Assembly (NCBI GenBank): GCA_033439255.1
Contig: CM065888.1
Span: 1,426,001-1,490,000 of the forward strand
Length of the DNA stretch: 64,000 bases
Direction of reading: 5' to 3'
DNA from: Hericium rajendrae
Taxonomy: Eukaryota > Basidiomycota > Agaricomycetes > Russulales > Hericiaceae
Both the position numbers and the translations under genes were made by a program. The number at the start of each line of letters is the position of its first letter. The first letter of the stretch is position 1. A model generated the notes under the pieces. It did no database searches, had not been told where the DNA came from, and worked only from the letters and a program-made list of their open reading frames with translations. Positions 55,410-64,000 of the stretch are shown here, piece after piece.

Positions 55410-58400
55410 CTACCCATCATCAAAGGTGAGTTTGCGCGCAACTCGGAATATCTCGCAGACTTACCGATTCGCAGCTGCAGACGTCGCCGCCATGTCCACC
55501 GACGGACGCTCCGACGCCCGAACCGCTGTCGTCGCATCGTACTTGACGATGACGCCCGCGGTGCTCGACGGACGTCCGGGCGCCCTGTGAGACCCCGCAA
55601 AGACAACCGGAATCGCGCCGTCCGCACCTACTTGACGATGACGCCCTGAGATGCCCGACATGGTGGAATGGAAGCCTGTATATTATCATAGGTGAGTTTG
55701 TGCCGCCGTTGGTACATATGGCGGACTTACCCGTCCCTGCCCAGTCCGCCAACGGAAGCCGCGACGCCGCAATCGCTCCATCGCGGCGTACTTGACGATG
55801 ACACCCCTGACGCTCGACAGGCTTCTGCGCGCGAGTTGAGATGGCGGAGGGACGTATCTGGGTGGTGGATGGTGCCGTGAAGTCCCGCGGCGCTTCAACC
55901 GGAATCGCGCCGACCGCACGTACTTGACGATGACACCCTCGGGAGTCAGGACGCAGCGCAGTGCCTTAGAGCCTGCGCGACGCGTCAGTTTCTGCGCCGC
56001 CTCGCATATCTCACCAGCTTCCAGCAGCCTTGTACGATGAGGAATGCCCTTGGAGTCCGCCGACGGAGCCGACGGCCACGGTCTCGAACAAGAGCGCCCC
56101 GCGTGCGCTGAAGCCAGTCCCATCGCGCGTTGAACTTGACGATGACGCCCTTGTGGCATCGCGCAGGCTCTGGCGGAACTCGGAGGGATGGAAGCCTGTC
56201 GGAGAGCGCGCGGAAGCGGCGAGCGCTGTGAAGCACGAAAAGTGAGTATGCGTGCGCGATTCTGTACATCTCGGAGGCTTACCTGGACATAGTCTCGCAG
56301 GCGATCGCCGTTCAGCGTGCGCCGGAGTCAGAGACTGCGATGATCGCCTGACCGAAGGCAGGGGCAGGTCCCGCGGGCGACGTCGTCTGGTGGGGATAGC
56401 ACTGTCCGGAATGCCGTGATCGGCGACGACGGGTAGCGAGAAGGGCGACCGCAAAAAGGCGGGACACAGACGCGGAAGTGGGCGTACAGACACCATGACT
56501 CGTTCGGCGATGCATGCGCCGGCTGAAATATGAGTGAACGGGCCCCTGCACATCCTGGAGAGCAGACAAGTATCTGCAGCCTCGAACTTGACGATGACGC
56601 CCTTTGGCGTCACGAGATGTTCGCGAGGCGCGGCGAGACGACTCTATCTGAGTCTCCGATGCGTGGGGGTGATGTCCGATTGTCGACAGCAGGGTCAGCA
56701 GAAACCTGCCGACTTCGACTACTCCACCTTCGAGCAGCCCGCGCCACTCGCCGCGGGGCCTGATGCCCATGATTCCATGCCAGAAAACGCGTTGTCTGCG
56801 AGTCCAGGTAAGCACAAGGTCGTTGTCTCAGCAGAAAGCTCGACATGAACTTACACCATGATGCAGTTCTTGCGAGCGCAGCCCATCGCTCGCAGACAAA
56901 TTCCGAGTCGGCGGCGGCCCGTTTGCGCGAATGGGCCTCTGCACGTCGTGGGAACAGACAGGTGTCTGCGGCCTCGGACTTGACGATGACGTCCTCCGGT
57001 GCTAGGGAAAGTTCGGGAGCCTCTGCGAGACGACCCGTGCGAGTCTCCGTGCTTAGGCGGGCGATATCCAATCGTCGAGAACAGGCTCGACGGAGACCCG
57101 CCGACTTCGTATGGCCCTTCCAGCAGCCCGCGTCGCTCACCGCGGGGCCTGAAGCCCAGATGTTCCGGCTGCAAAATTTGCTGTCGCGAGTCCAGGTAAG
57201 TACAAGATCGTCTTAGCTAATATGTCGATATGAACTTACACTGTAATATGGTGCTCGCGATGGGCTGCGCCCATCACTCGCAAACGACATCGGCGGCGGC
57301 TCGCTTGTACTAACACTCCGTTTGTTATCTCCTTCGAGCACGCCCGCCGCTCGGCGCGGGCCTCGAAATTTTAGAACTTTCAGCAAACAATGGCTGTCTA
57401 TTGAAGGCCTGGTGAGTCCTACTTTGACTCGGCTAATATCACGGTGAAATACTCACGTTGTCGCGCAGAGCTCGCCCGGGGCTACGCCCCGCGCTCGCGG
57501 AGAACGTCAGCGGGCTTCCGCTGACGTTGACTTCGCAGGTGACTCTGCCCTTCGAACCCGGTCGCCGCTCGGCGCGGGCCTTTGGATCTCGGAGTATTCG
57601 GCGCAAAAAAAGCATTATCTGGATGTCCAGGTAAGTATCGATTTATTTCGGCTAGTTGCAATCGAGAGCGACGTACCAGGACACGCAACTCCCCCAGAAC
57701 CGTGCCATGCACACGCAAAGGCGTCCGGCGGGCTTCACCCGCCTCCTGCGAAGTGCAGCGTGAGCGTCGAAGTGACGCTCACATCGTAGGTTCTGTTGTA
57801 TGGACCAGTAGGCCGCTCGGCGCGGGCCACTGGATTCTGGAATCTTGGAGCCAAAATAACGTGTTTCTGTGCATTCAAGTAAGTACCAAACGGCCTCGGC
57901 TAATAGTAAACGAAAGCGACTCACAGGGATGCAGAAACACATCTGTAGACCCGGAGAGCCCGTGCATTCGATGGGTGAACACATACGGCGGGCTGCGCCC
58001 GCCTTCCGCCAAGCGCGACGTGAGCGTCGCTCCGATGCTCACTCCGAAGGTCTTATCCTATGGATCAGTAGGCCGCTCGGCGCGGGCCACTAGATTCTAC
58101 AATGTTGGAGCTGGAATAACGTGTTTCTGTGCACTCAAGTAAGTACCAAATGGCCTCGGCTAATGCTAACTAAAATTAACTCATAGGGGTGCAAAAATAT
58201 ACCTAAAGGCCCGGAAGGCCCATGCCTTCCATGCGTGAACGCGAACGGCGGGCTGCGCCCGCCTCCCGCCAAGCACGACGTGAGCGTCGCTCCCACACTC
58301 ACTCCGACGACTTTGTCCCATGGTCCAGTAGGCCGCTCGGCGCGGGCCTTTGGAATTTGGAATTTCGGGCACAAAACGCGATATCTGGATGTTCATGTAA

Positions 58401-59212
58401 GTCTCAATCTGCCTCGGCTCATTGCAATCCAGCGCGACGTACTACGACACGAGAAACGCCCTGGGATTTGCCCAATGCGCACCCAAGGACATTCGGCGGG
58501 CTTCGCCCGCCTCGTGCGAAGTACAGCGTCAGCGTCGAAGCGACGCTCACGTCGTAGGCTTTGTTCTATGGACCAGTAGGCCGCAAGCCGCGGGCCGCTG
58601 GATTCTGGAGATTTGGGGCCAAAATGGCATGTTTCTGTGCACCCAAGTGAGCACGAAACGGTCTCGGCTAATAGCAACCGAAAACGACCCACAGGGACGC
58701 AAGAATACACCTATAGGCCCGGAGAGCCTGTGCTTTCGATGCGAGAGCGTGTACGGCAGGCTGCGCCCGCCTTCCGCCAAGCACAACGTGAGCGTCGCTC
58801 TGACGCTCACTCCGACAACATTGCCCTATGGACTAGTAGGCCGCTCGGCACGGGCCACCGGATTCTAGGATTCCGGGGACGGAGAAGGTCTTTCTGGGCA
58901 TCTAGGTGAGTACGAGTGGATCTCAGCAAACCATGATTGAAACCAGCTCACAGGGATGTAAAGTGATGTTCCCCACACCCGCAGAACCCGCCTCCCACAT
59001 GCGAACCCATTGGGCGGGCTACGCCCGCCCCTTGCAAAGCACCATGTGAGCGTCGCGCTGACGCTCACTCGGTAGACTTCATTCTATAGATCAGTAGGCT
59101 GCTCGGCGCAGGCCACTGAATCTTGGGATTCCGGAGGCAAAAAAAGCGACCTTTCTGTATGTCGAGGTGAGCACGCAAATGTCTCGGCCAGGAATGACTT
59201 AGAATGGCTTAC
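55330..59212. repeat. Degenerate tandem array of hairpin block plus intron-like cassette units
   Basis: A run of related units that changes along its length. From 57400 to 59212 the units are 248-262 nt. Each has a GC-rich hairpin (typical GGCGGGC-TGC-GCCCGCC), a second hairpin (typical GTGAGCGTC...GACGCTCAC), the box TAGGCCGCTCGGCGCGGGCC, and a cassette with splice-like ends. From 56500 to 57200 the units are about 390 nt and carry an extra segment with ACTTGACGATGACG. From 55340 to 56150 that segment recurs at irregular spacing (55344, 55543, 55631, 55791, 55923, 56135, then 56588 and 56980). Copies differ by many substitutions, so the array is not young, yet cassette length barely varies. 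Neither strand keeps one reading frame through all units. Confidence 0.85.
57619..59212 (-). other. Seven intron-like cassettes of exactly 58 nt
   Basis: Read on the minus strand, the segments 57619-57676, 57867-57924, 58127-58184, 58385-58442, 58635-58692, 58894-58951 and 59155-59212 each run from a GTRNGY-type donor to a CAG acceptor, with CTTAC or CTCAC 10-18 bases before the AG. One copy (58127-58184) has ATGAGT in place of the donor. The intervening pieces vary between 190 and 203 nt. Read on the plus strand, nearly the same segments run from GTAAGT/GTGAGY to CACAG-type acceptors, 48 nt long, though one copy (near 58440) lacks the plus-strand AG. Confidence 0.7.
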
Positions 59213-59215
59213 AGG

Positions 59216-59482
59216 GACATGGGACAACATCGCCGCGGTCAGTCTAGATTCATGCCTGATGCACAGCGGGATGCCTGTGCAACGGCGAACTCAAATATCG
59301 AGGCGCTGCTACAGCGGGCCGAGCAAGAGATGTTCACGGGCAACAGGCCGTTGAAAAAAAATGGTTGGTGAGTCGACGGATGCAATTTGAAAAATTTAGA
59401 TACCTACAGTCTACCGGACGAGGTGCGCAATGAGGCCCTCGTCAGGCAGTCGTCACTGGGATGGCTAGCCATGACAACATAG
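59216..59482 (+). CDS. Possible plus-strand terminal exons after the array
   Basis: Directly after the last cassette an open frame reads MGQHRRGQSRFMPDAQRDAC, NSNIEALLQRAEQEMFTGN. A 42-nt intron (donor GTGAGT, acceptor CTACAG) then leads to LPDEVRNEALVRQSSLGWLA and a stop at 59480-59482. The composition is more protein-like than the array itself and the intron is well formed. It could be the 3' end of a plus-strand gene whose upstream exons have been duplicated into the array. No family is recognised. Confidence 0.35.
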
Positions 59483-60690
59483 TAGGTGTCGAATGGGCAT
59501 TGTTCTCAGCATGCGCACCTGGCTGTCGATTCTGGACGAGGGTCATGGTCACGGGCATCGGGGGAGCAAATTTAGAGGGGGACACAGAAGGCAGAGGGAG
59601 TGAGGCCAATCCCAGGGGACCGGTATATATGCCCCGATCATGCGCGGAGGATCACCTTTTCCTCCGCTGATGTGTGGACCCTGGGAATGGAGGCGGCAGC
59701 CAAAACCAAAACCAACAGAGTACCGGGGGGTGCGAGGGGACCAAGTATCTCAAGAGGGGAGCGCCGAGACGTGTAGCTGACGGGTGATCGTACTACGGGT
59801 AGGGGAGCAAGGCCGCGGAGGGCGAGCTTGCTGCGCGCGGGCGACTTCCGACGCGGCTCTGCTAGGGACGATGACGGTACGACAAGACTCACGGGTCTTA
59901 GGTGATACGGCTTGTAGATAACGGCGCGGCGACGAGTACGACGAATACAATGAGCGACACGAGAAAGTGAGAAGAGCTACGTCTGAGACGTGCTTAGAGG
60001 CTGGGGTGAGAACGTCAAACGGCGGGCTTTGTGAGATCTGAGCTCTGAGGGGAAAAGGCAGATTCCGTTCTGATTCTCTAAGTCAGTAGCTACGGTACAA
60101 ATGGGCAAGGCCGCCTCAGGCGGCCCGGCGCGACTTCCTACGACAACCTCCCGCTGACCGACCCAATCTCCAATTCCTTCCTGATCCTGCCTGCTCCGGG
60201 TCCCTTGGCGAGTGGAGTCGTTGCGGCTCGGCCCGTGCAGGGCAGAGGGCGTGCGCGTGGTACGAACGAATCAAAGGTGCCGCCTTACAACGTCGCCCGG
60301 GGCGTGCGTCGGGAACGGCGGGCGCGTCGAGCTGGAATGGCTGGGATGACATCAGTAGCGCACTGTCGCGGGCGCCGCTCGTGATCCGGGGGCGTGTGGG
60401 CGTTCGAGGGCGCGTTGATTGAGCCGGCTGGTTCTCTGGGCGCGCTTCTGTTCCTGTGCCGCTGACTCGTCCGGCCGGTTGATCTCCGGCCCGTTCGGTG
60501 CATCGGACCACGGGACACCGGCTTTAGTCCGACCCGGTCGGTCCCGAACCCGTGGGGGCGCTTGTCCTGTGCAGGGAGCAACGTCGCGGTGGGCGGACTT
60601 GGTGCGGCTGAGGTGAAGTGAAGCGGGACGGGCAAGGAGGCGGGGAGTGGGCAATGCCGTTGCAAGGTGCGCTAAAGGGCGCATCATTCT
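59483..60690 (-). mobile_element. Likely LTR-retroelement remnant (LTR and flank)
   Basis: The segment ends at a purine-rich tract (minus-strand TTAGGGGGAGAATGATG at about 60690), which resembles the polypurine tract beside the Ty3/gypsy element at 61820. What follows on the minus strand would be the LTR, but its other boundary was not found and it does not resemble the LTR candidate of the second element. Old and incomplete; family assignment is weak. Confidence 0.3.
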
Positions 60691-60812
60691 CCCCCTAACT
60701 GAAAATTTAGACTCTCCGTAGTCTAATCTGGAGCCCCACGAGGGATTTGGGCGCGGGCATGCGTGAAGCCGATTGTGCGACGGCGCCCTGGGTGGGTGTG
60801 CTGCAGCGAGCC

Positions 60813-60820
60813 TATAAAAG
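60813..60820 (+). promoter_or_regulatory. TATA box
   Basis: A TATAAAAG sequence 71 bases upstream of the ATG at 60884, in a GC-rich setting. The distance leaves room for a start site about 30 bases downstream and a short leader. Confidence 0.55.
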
Positions 60821-60883
60821 GCATCTACGCCCCGGGAGGGCACTCAACTCCGAGCCATCTTCGCGCCTGGCAGTCTTGTCCCG

Positions 60884-61597
60884 ATGAACACCTTCCTTGA
60901 TCAAGTCTTCCGCCAGAAAGTGACCTGGCTCCTTGCGGAGCGCTCGTGGACCCCGCTCGATGCGTCCACGCTGTCCAAGCGCGACACAGTCATCCGGGAA
61001 CGCGAGATCTGGGGTCGAGACCTCATGGTCGCCGTAGTACGTCCAAGCTCGCTTGTGGCATTGTTGCGTACCTGCTAATTCTCGGGACTCCAGAAGGACT
61101 ACCAGCGCTACGCTGGCGCCATCGACGTGGGTCTGCAGGATGACATCACGCAGATGTCGGACCACTTACTGTCCGAGGCCGCCCGCGCGTCCGGGAAAGT
61201 CCGCCGTTGGCTCGACTGGGGTTGGTACCTCATGCCGTCGCTGAAGCGCGAGTGGCTCGATTCCCTGGAGCACCATCAGGTAGATGCCGCGGACCGCCTG
61301 TCCGTGGCCGAGTCCGAGCTGTGGGAGACGCGCCGCGCGGTGGCCCTGGAGGAAATCGATATCACCTGCCGCAAGTACCAGTATGACGTCATAGACGCGG
61401 AGGCCTGCAAGCGGGCTCTGGAGCCGTTGTTCGCCAGGCTGCATCAAGCGGTCTCCGCGCCGGAGTTGCTGTGGGAGTTGTCGCATATGTTTTGTGTTGC
61501 CCGGGCCTTAGGCCTGGCTTTTTACTATAGGTCGCTCGTAATCGGGACGCCGAGTCCTACTGTATCGTTGCTCCTGCCGAATGGGAGCCCATCTTGA
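60884..61597 (+). CDS. Orphan protein with TATA promoter, 3' end abutting a retroelement
   Basis: ATG at 60884 gives MNTFLDQVFRQKVTWLLAER. A 60-nt intron joins RDLMVA to KDYQRYAGAIDVGLQDDITQ. The protein is helical and charged (VRRWLDWGWYLMPSLKREWL, VDAADRLSVAESELWETRRA, EACKRALEPLFARLHQAV), about 215 residues, with no recognised domain. The last 35 or so residues (ALGLAFYYRSLVIGTPSP) differ in character and lie where the LTR of the adjoining element may begin, so the native C-terminus may have been replaced. The clean TATA box and intron argue for a real transcript. It is transcribed toward the retroelement on the opposite strand. Confidence 0.5.
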
Positions 61598-64000
61598 AGT
61601 CTGAACCTGTGTGAATCTAAAGGGGAAAACCAGGAAGAAACAAAGTCACCCCAGGCGATCTTGTCAGGGCCTATATGATTGGTGAAGGTAAAATCTGAGT
61701 GGTGGATGGTATGAAGATCGCCCAAGGCGAGTTTGTCGAAATGCAAGTAACAATAGATTTATTTCGTGCGTGTGGGTATTGGTGGGGCGTCCAAGGTCGT
61801 CGACACGCTTGACTGACAGCCTCTACTCCCCCTAACTGAAAAATGGACTGCCCTCAGTCCTCCTCACTAGTCGAGTGGTCAGAGGACGCTGCGGGCGAAC
61901 TTGGTCGGGACCTGTCGAATTCGCCGAGGTCGCTGCCGGCGGTTTCGTCATCCGGGTCTGTGACGGTGGAGGCGAGTAAACGTTCAAACTGCTCGATGCC
62001 GACATCGAGGAAATCTTCCAATGGCGGGTGATCGAGGATGGTACGGGCGAAATATGGGACAACGCGGTAGGCTGCGGTGGGCCGGTCGAATAACGTACCA
62101 TCGAGCTCACACAAGAGGTAAGCACGCCCCTTGTTGCGGCCGAGGACAAGGTACGGGCCTAGGTAGCACGGTTTGGTCTTCCGGGAATGGCTGGTGCTGT
62201 ACGCGGAATTGCGGACAAGTACCAGTTCGCCATGGCGAAAGTCAAAGTCGCGGATCGTGCGTTCATGTTCCAGTTCAAATTTTCGTGCTGCCTGGAGGCG
62301 GGCCTCGTAGACGCGGCTGTGAAGTCGCTGAAGGTCCTTTTGACGCTTCTGCAGGGCAAGAGCGCGGGAGGCGATCAGGTCGGTAGAGGACAAGATCGCC
62401 TCGGGCGGCGGTAGCAGGTAGGTGGCTTCAGCGATATCGAGCGGCATCAGGGGGTGCGTACCGGTTACCGCGAAGTATGGGGAACAGCCCATGCGCCGGC
62501 GGATGGTGATACGTTCCGACCAGAACACGGAGTGGGCTGAGTAGCTCCAATTCTTCTCCACGCCGTCGGCGGCCTTGATCAGGGCTTGGCGTACGTCAAA
62601 GTGTGCACGCTCAGCGATGCCGTTGGCTCTCGAGTTATAGCCCGAGATGCGGATATGCCGGACGTGGTACTTCTTTTCCAGCTGCGTCAAGGCTTTAACG
62701 AACGGGCCGCCGTTGTCGGACACGATTTCGGTGAGCATACCCCAGCGGCACAAGATGTCTTGGTAAATCCAATCAGCAATGTGCTCGCTGCGTTCTTTGC
62801 GCAGCATGCGCCATTCGGGAAAGTGGGACACAGAGCAGCGCCCTTGGACCAGGTATTGCATATTGTTGGATTTCGGCAGGTGCATGGTATCCATGTACAT
62901 TTTCGCAAATAAAGGCGCGGGCACCGCAACCGTTGGCGGGATAAGAACTTTGCGGATCTGGAACGCTTGGCAAATATGGCACGAACGGACGAACCAAGCG
63001 ACATCCGAGCCCATAAAAGGCCACCGGAAACGGACCGCGAGCAGGAGGGCGGTTGCGGCGACGCCACGGTGTCCCGCGGACTCGTGAGTCTCAACGAGAG
63101 CAGCCCAGCGGCCGGTCGGCGGGAGCACTAGTTTGTGCGCATTTGTCTTGTCGCGCTTCCAGAGGCGGCCACCTTTCATGAAGAAGTCGCGGCAATAACG
63201 CAGGAAGCGAGCGTACTCCCGGTCCGTCAATCCGTCAGGGCGGATCAGATGGAGCAGGAAGTTGGTGACGGCGCGCAGTCGGGCATCCGTGAGGAGGGAT
63301 TTTTCGGACCTTGGAACGTCTGCGTAGGACGCCAAGTGGTCTTGCGGAGGAGGCGCGACAAAATCGCCAGCAGCGACATTGGTCGAGATGAGCTGTTGTG
63401 CCAGCTGAGGGCGGTCGTGGCCGATCCGAGGCACATTTATTATGTGTACAAAGCCATAAGCACGGTCGACCCAGTCGTCGAAGTCGTCGTCGGGTTCGGG
63501 CGCATCATCGTCCTGGGGGCGGCGCCGGGAGAGGCCATCCGGCCCATGCTTCTCGCCGGGGACGTGGACCAGGGTAAATTGAAACATGAGGATGCCGACG
63601 ATCCACCGGTTCATGGACGCACTAGGGGCGAGATCGGGATTATTCAGCATGCCGGATATATAACGGGCGTCGACTTCGATAATCAGGTTGCAAACGCCAA
63701 TGAGCCAGAGTTTGAGTGCGCGAAGGCTCCGGTATAGGCCATATAATTCCAGCTTTGGTTGGGAGAAGCACGCCTCACGGTCGTTCAGGGCGATAGAGCC
63801 GAAGCGGGCATACCGGCGAACTTTGGGGTCGTCCACATCCTGTTGACAGAGTAGGTAACCGATGGCAATATAGGAGGTGTCGACGCCCAGGATCACTGAG
63901 GCGGGAGACTCGTAATCTATCGCGCGCAGGGCGGGTGATGCGAGTAGCGCTTGCTTAAGGTCTTCCTGCGCAGCCAACTGGTCTGGGCCGAACTCGAATG
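61300..64000 (-). mobile_element. Ty3/gypsy LTR retrotransposon, 3' part, running off the window
   Basis: The pol region at 61854-63977 and beyond shows, in order, RNase H, a zinc-binding HHCC region, an integrase core and a C-terminal integrase domain. A purine-rich tract at about 61820-61835 lies just after the coding part, and a TGTCAG start of a candidate LTR follows; the LTR's far end was not fixed (the coordinate 61300 is a guess). The part seen is open and looks whole, which suggests a fairly young copy. Its gag, protease and reverse transcriptase would be beyond the right edge. Confidence 0.75.
61854..64000 (-). CDS. Ty3/gypsy pol polyprotein, RNase H-integrase part (partial)
   Basis: The reading frame is open to near the window edge. 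It shows the RNase H region, including the stretch ending VPGEKHGPDGLSRR, the HHCC zinc-binding region (HESAGHRGV through SCHICQAF), the integrase core around VSDNGGPF and a C-terminal domain (LVLVRNSAYS, YLGPYLVLGRNKG). The order of parts is that of Ty3/gypsy elements. Upstream parts lie outside the window. Age probably recent, since the visible part is uninterrupted. Confidence 0.85.
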   Translation of the reverse strand, partial: FEFGPDQLAAQEDLKQALLASPALRAIDYESPASVILGVDTSYIAIGYLLCQQDVDDPKVRRYARFGSIALNDREACFSQPKLELYGLYRSLRALKLWLIGVCNLIIEVDARYISGMLNNPDLAPSASMNRWIVGILMFQFTLVHVPGEKHGPDGLSRRRPQDDDAPEPDDDFDDWVDRAYGFVHIINVPRIGHDRPQLAQQLISTNVAAGDFVAPPPQDHLASYADVPRSEKSLLTDARLRAVTNFLLHLIRPDGLTDREYARFLRYCRDFFMKGGRLWKRDKTNAHKLVLPPTGRWAALVETHESAGHRGVAATALLLAVRFRWPFMGSDVAWFVRSCHICQAFQIRKVLIPPTVAVPAPLFAKMYMDTMHLPKSNNMQYLVQGRCSVSHFPEWRMLRKERSEHIADWIYQDILCRWGMLTEIVSDNGGPFVKALTQLEKKYHVRHIRISGYNSRANGIAERAHFDVRQALIKAADGVEKNWSYSAHSVFWSERITIRRRMGCSPYFAVTGTHPLMPLDIAEATYLLPPPEAILSSTDLIASRALALQKRQKDLQRLHSRVYEARLQAARKFELEHERTIRDFDFRHGELVLVRNSAYSTSHSRKTKPCYLGPYLVLGRNKGRAYLLCELDGTLFDRPTAAYRVVPYFARTILDHPPLEDFLDVGIEQFERLLASTVTDPDDETAGSDLGEFDRSRPSSPAASSDHSTSEED

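Noticed and set aside
55330-59212. CRISPR array
   Set aside because: Units are 250-390 nt, structured and divergent throughout, in a eukaryotic genome; there are no short identical repeats with unique spacers.

Overview
The window reads as nuclear DNA of an agaricomycete (mushroom-forming) basidiomycete. Genes are split by many 45-65 nt introns with GTRNGY donors and CTNAC-like branch sites. The gene set is fungal (fungal-type 60S RPL8, RAX1-type RGS protein, F-box proteins with acidic tails). A Helitron and a Ty3/gypsy retroelement share the window with single-copy housekeeping genes. The species cannot be named from sequence alone.

Layout. 0.16-2.0 kb: J-domain co-chaperone (-) with an expanded KSPG-repeat linker. 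3.7-8.8 kb: two related orphan genes (+) from a tandem duplication, the first rearranged. 9.3-12.9 kb: XPF/Rad1 repair endonuclease (+). 13.6-14.9 kb: Arg/Ser-rich orphan (+). 15.2-16.2 kb: HGG-motif thioesterase (-). 17.1-18.7 kb: F-box protein (-). 19.8-26.8 kb: an apparently intact autonomous Helitron (+). 27.3-37.1 kb: a block of small lineage-specific genes, including an alternating I-II-I-II tandem array of one undescribed family. 37.5-38.8 kb: RPL8 (+). 39.3-39.8 kb: UPF0029/IMPACT-domain protein (+). 40.3-41.6 kb: secreted GDSL/CE16-type esterase (+). 41.8-44.3 kb: peroxisomal acyl-CoA oxidase (-) with one abnormally long intron. 44.3-47.4 kb: no supported gene. 47.4-49.2 kb: second F-box protein (+). 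49.6 kb: relic of an acyl-CoA oxidase gene. 50.3-50.7 kb: complex I subunit NDUFA2 (-). 51.1-52.4 kb: RAX1-like RGS membrane protein (+). 52.8-54.3 kb: ribose-5-phosphate isomerase (-).

55.0-59.2 kb is the strangest part: a degenerate tandem array of units that each pair a GC-rich hairpin block with an intron-like cassette of nearly fixed length (58 nt in seven consecutive units, 55-59 nt in most others). The cassettes look spliceable on either strand, and the hairpin stems keep pairing while their sequence changes. 59.5-64.0 kb: an orphan TATA-driven gene beside LTR-retroelement remains, with a Ty3/gypsy pol 3' part (RNase H, integrase) running off the right edge.

The housekeeping genes serve separate pathways (DNA repair, translation, peroxisomal beta-oxidation, respiration, pentose phosphate, polarity/G-protein signalling), so there is no functional cluster in the usual sense. 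The accessory content is in the Helitron, the 27-37 kb small-gene block and the 55-59 kb array. All exon joins were made by eye from splice signals and frame continuity.
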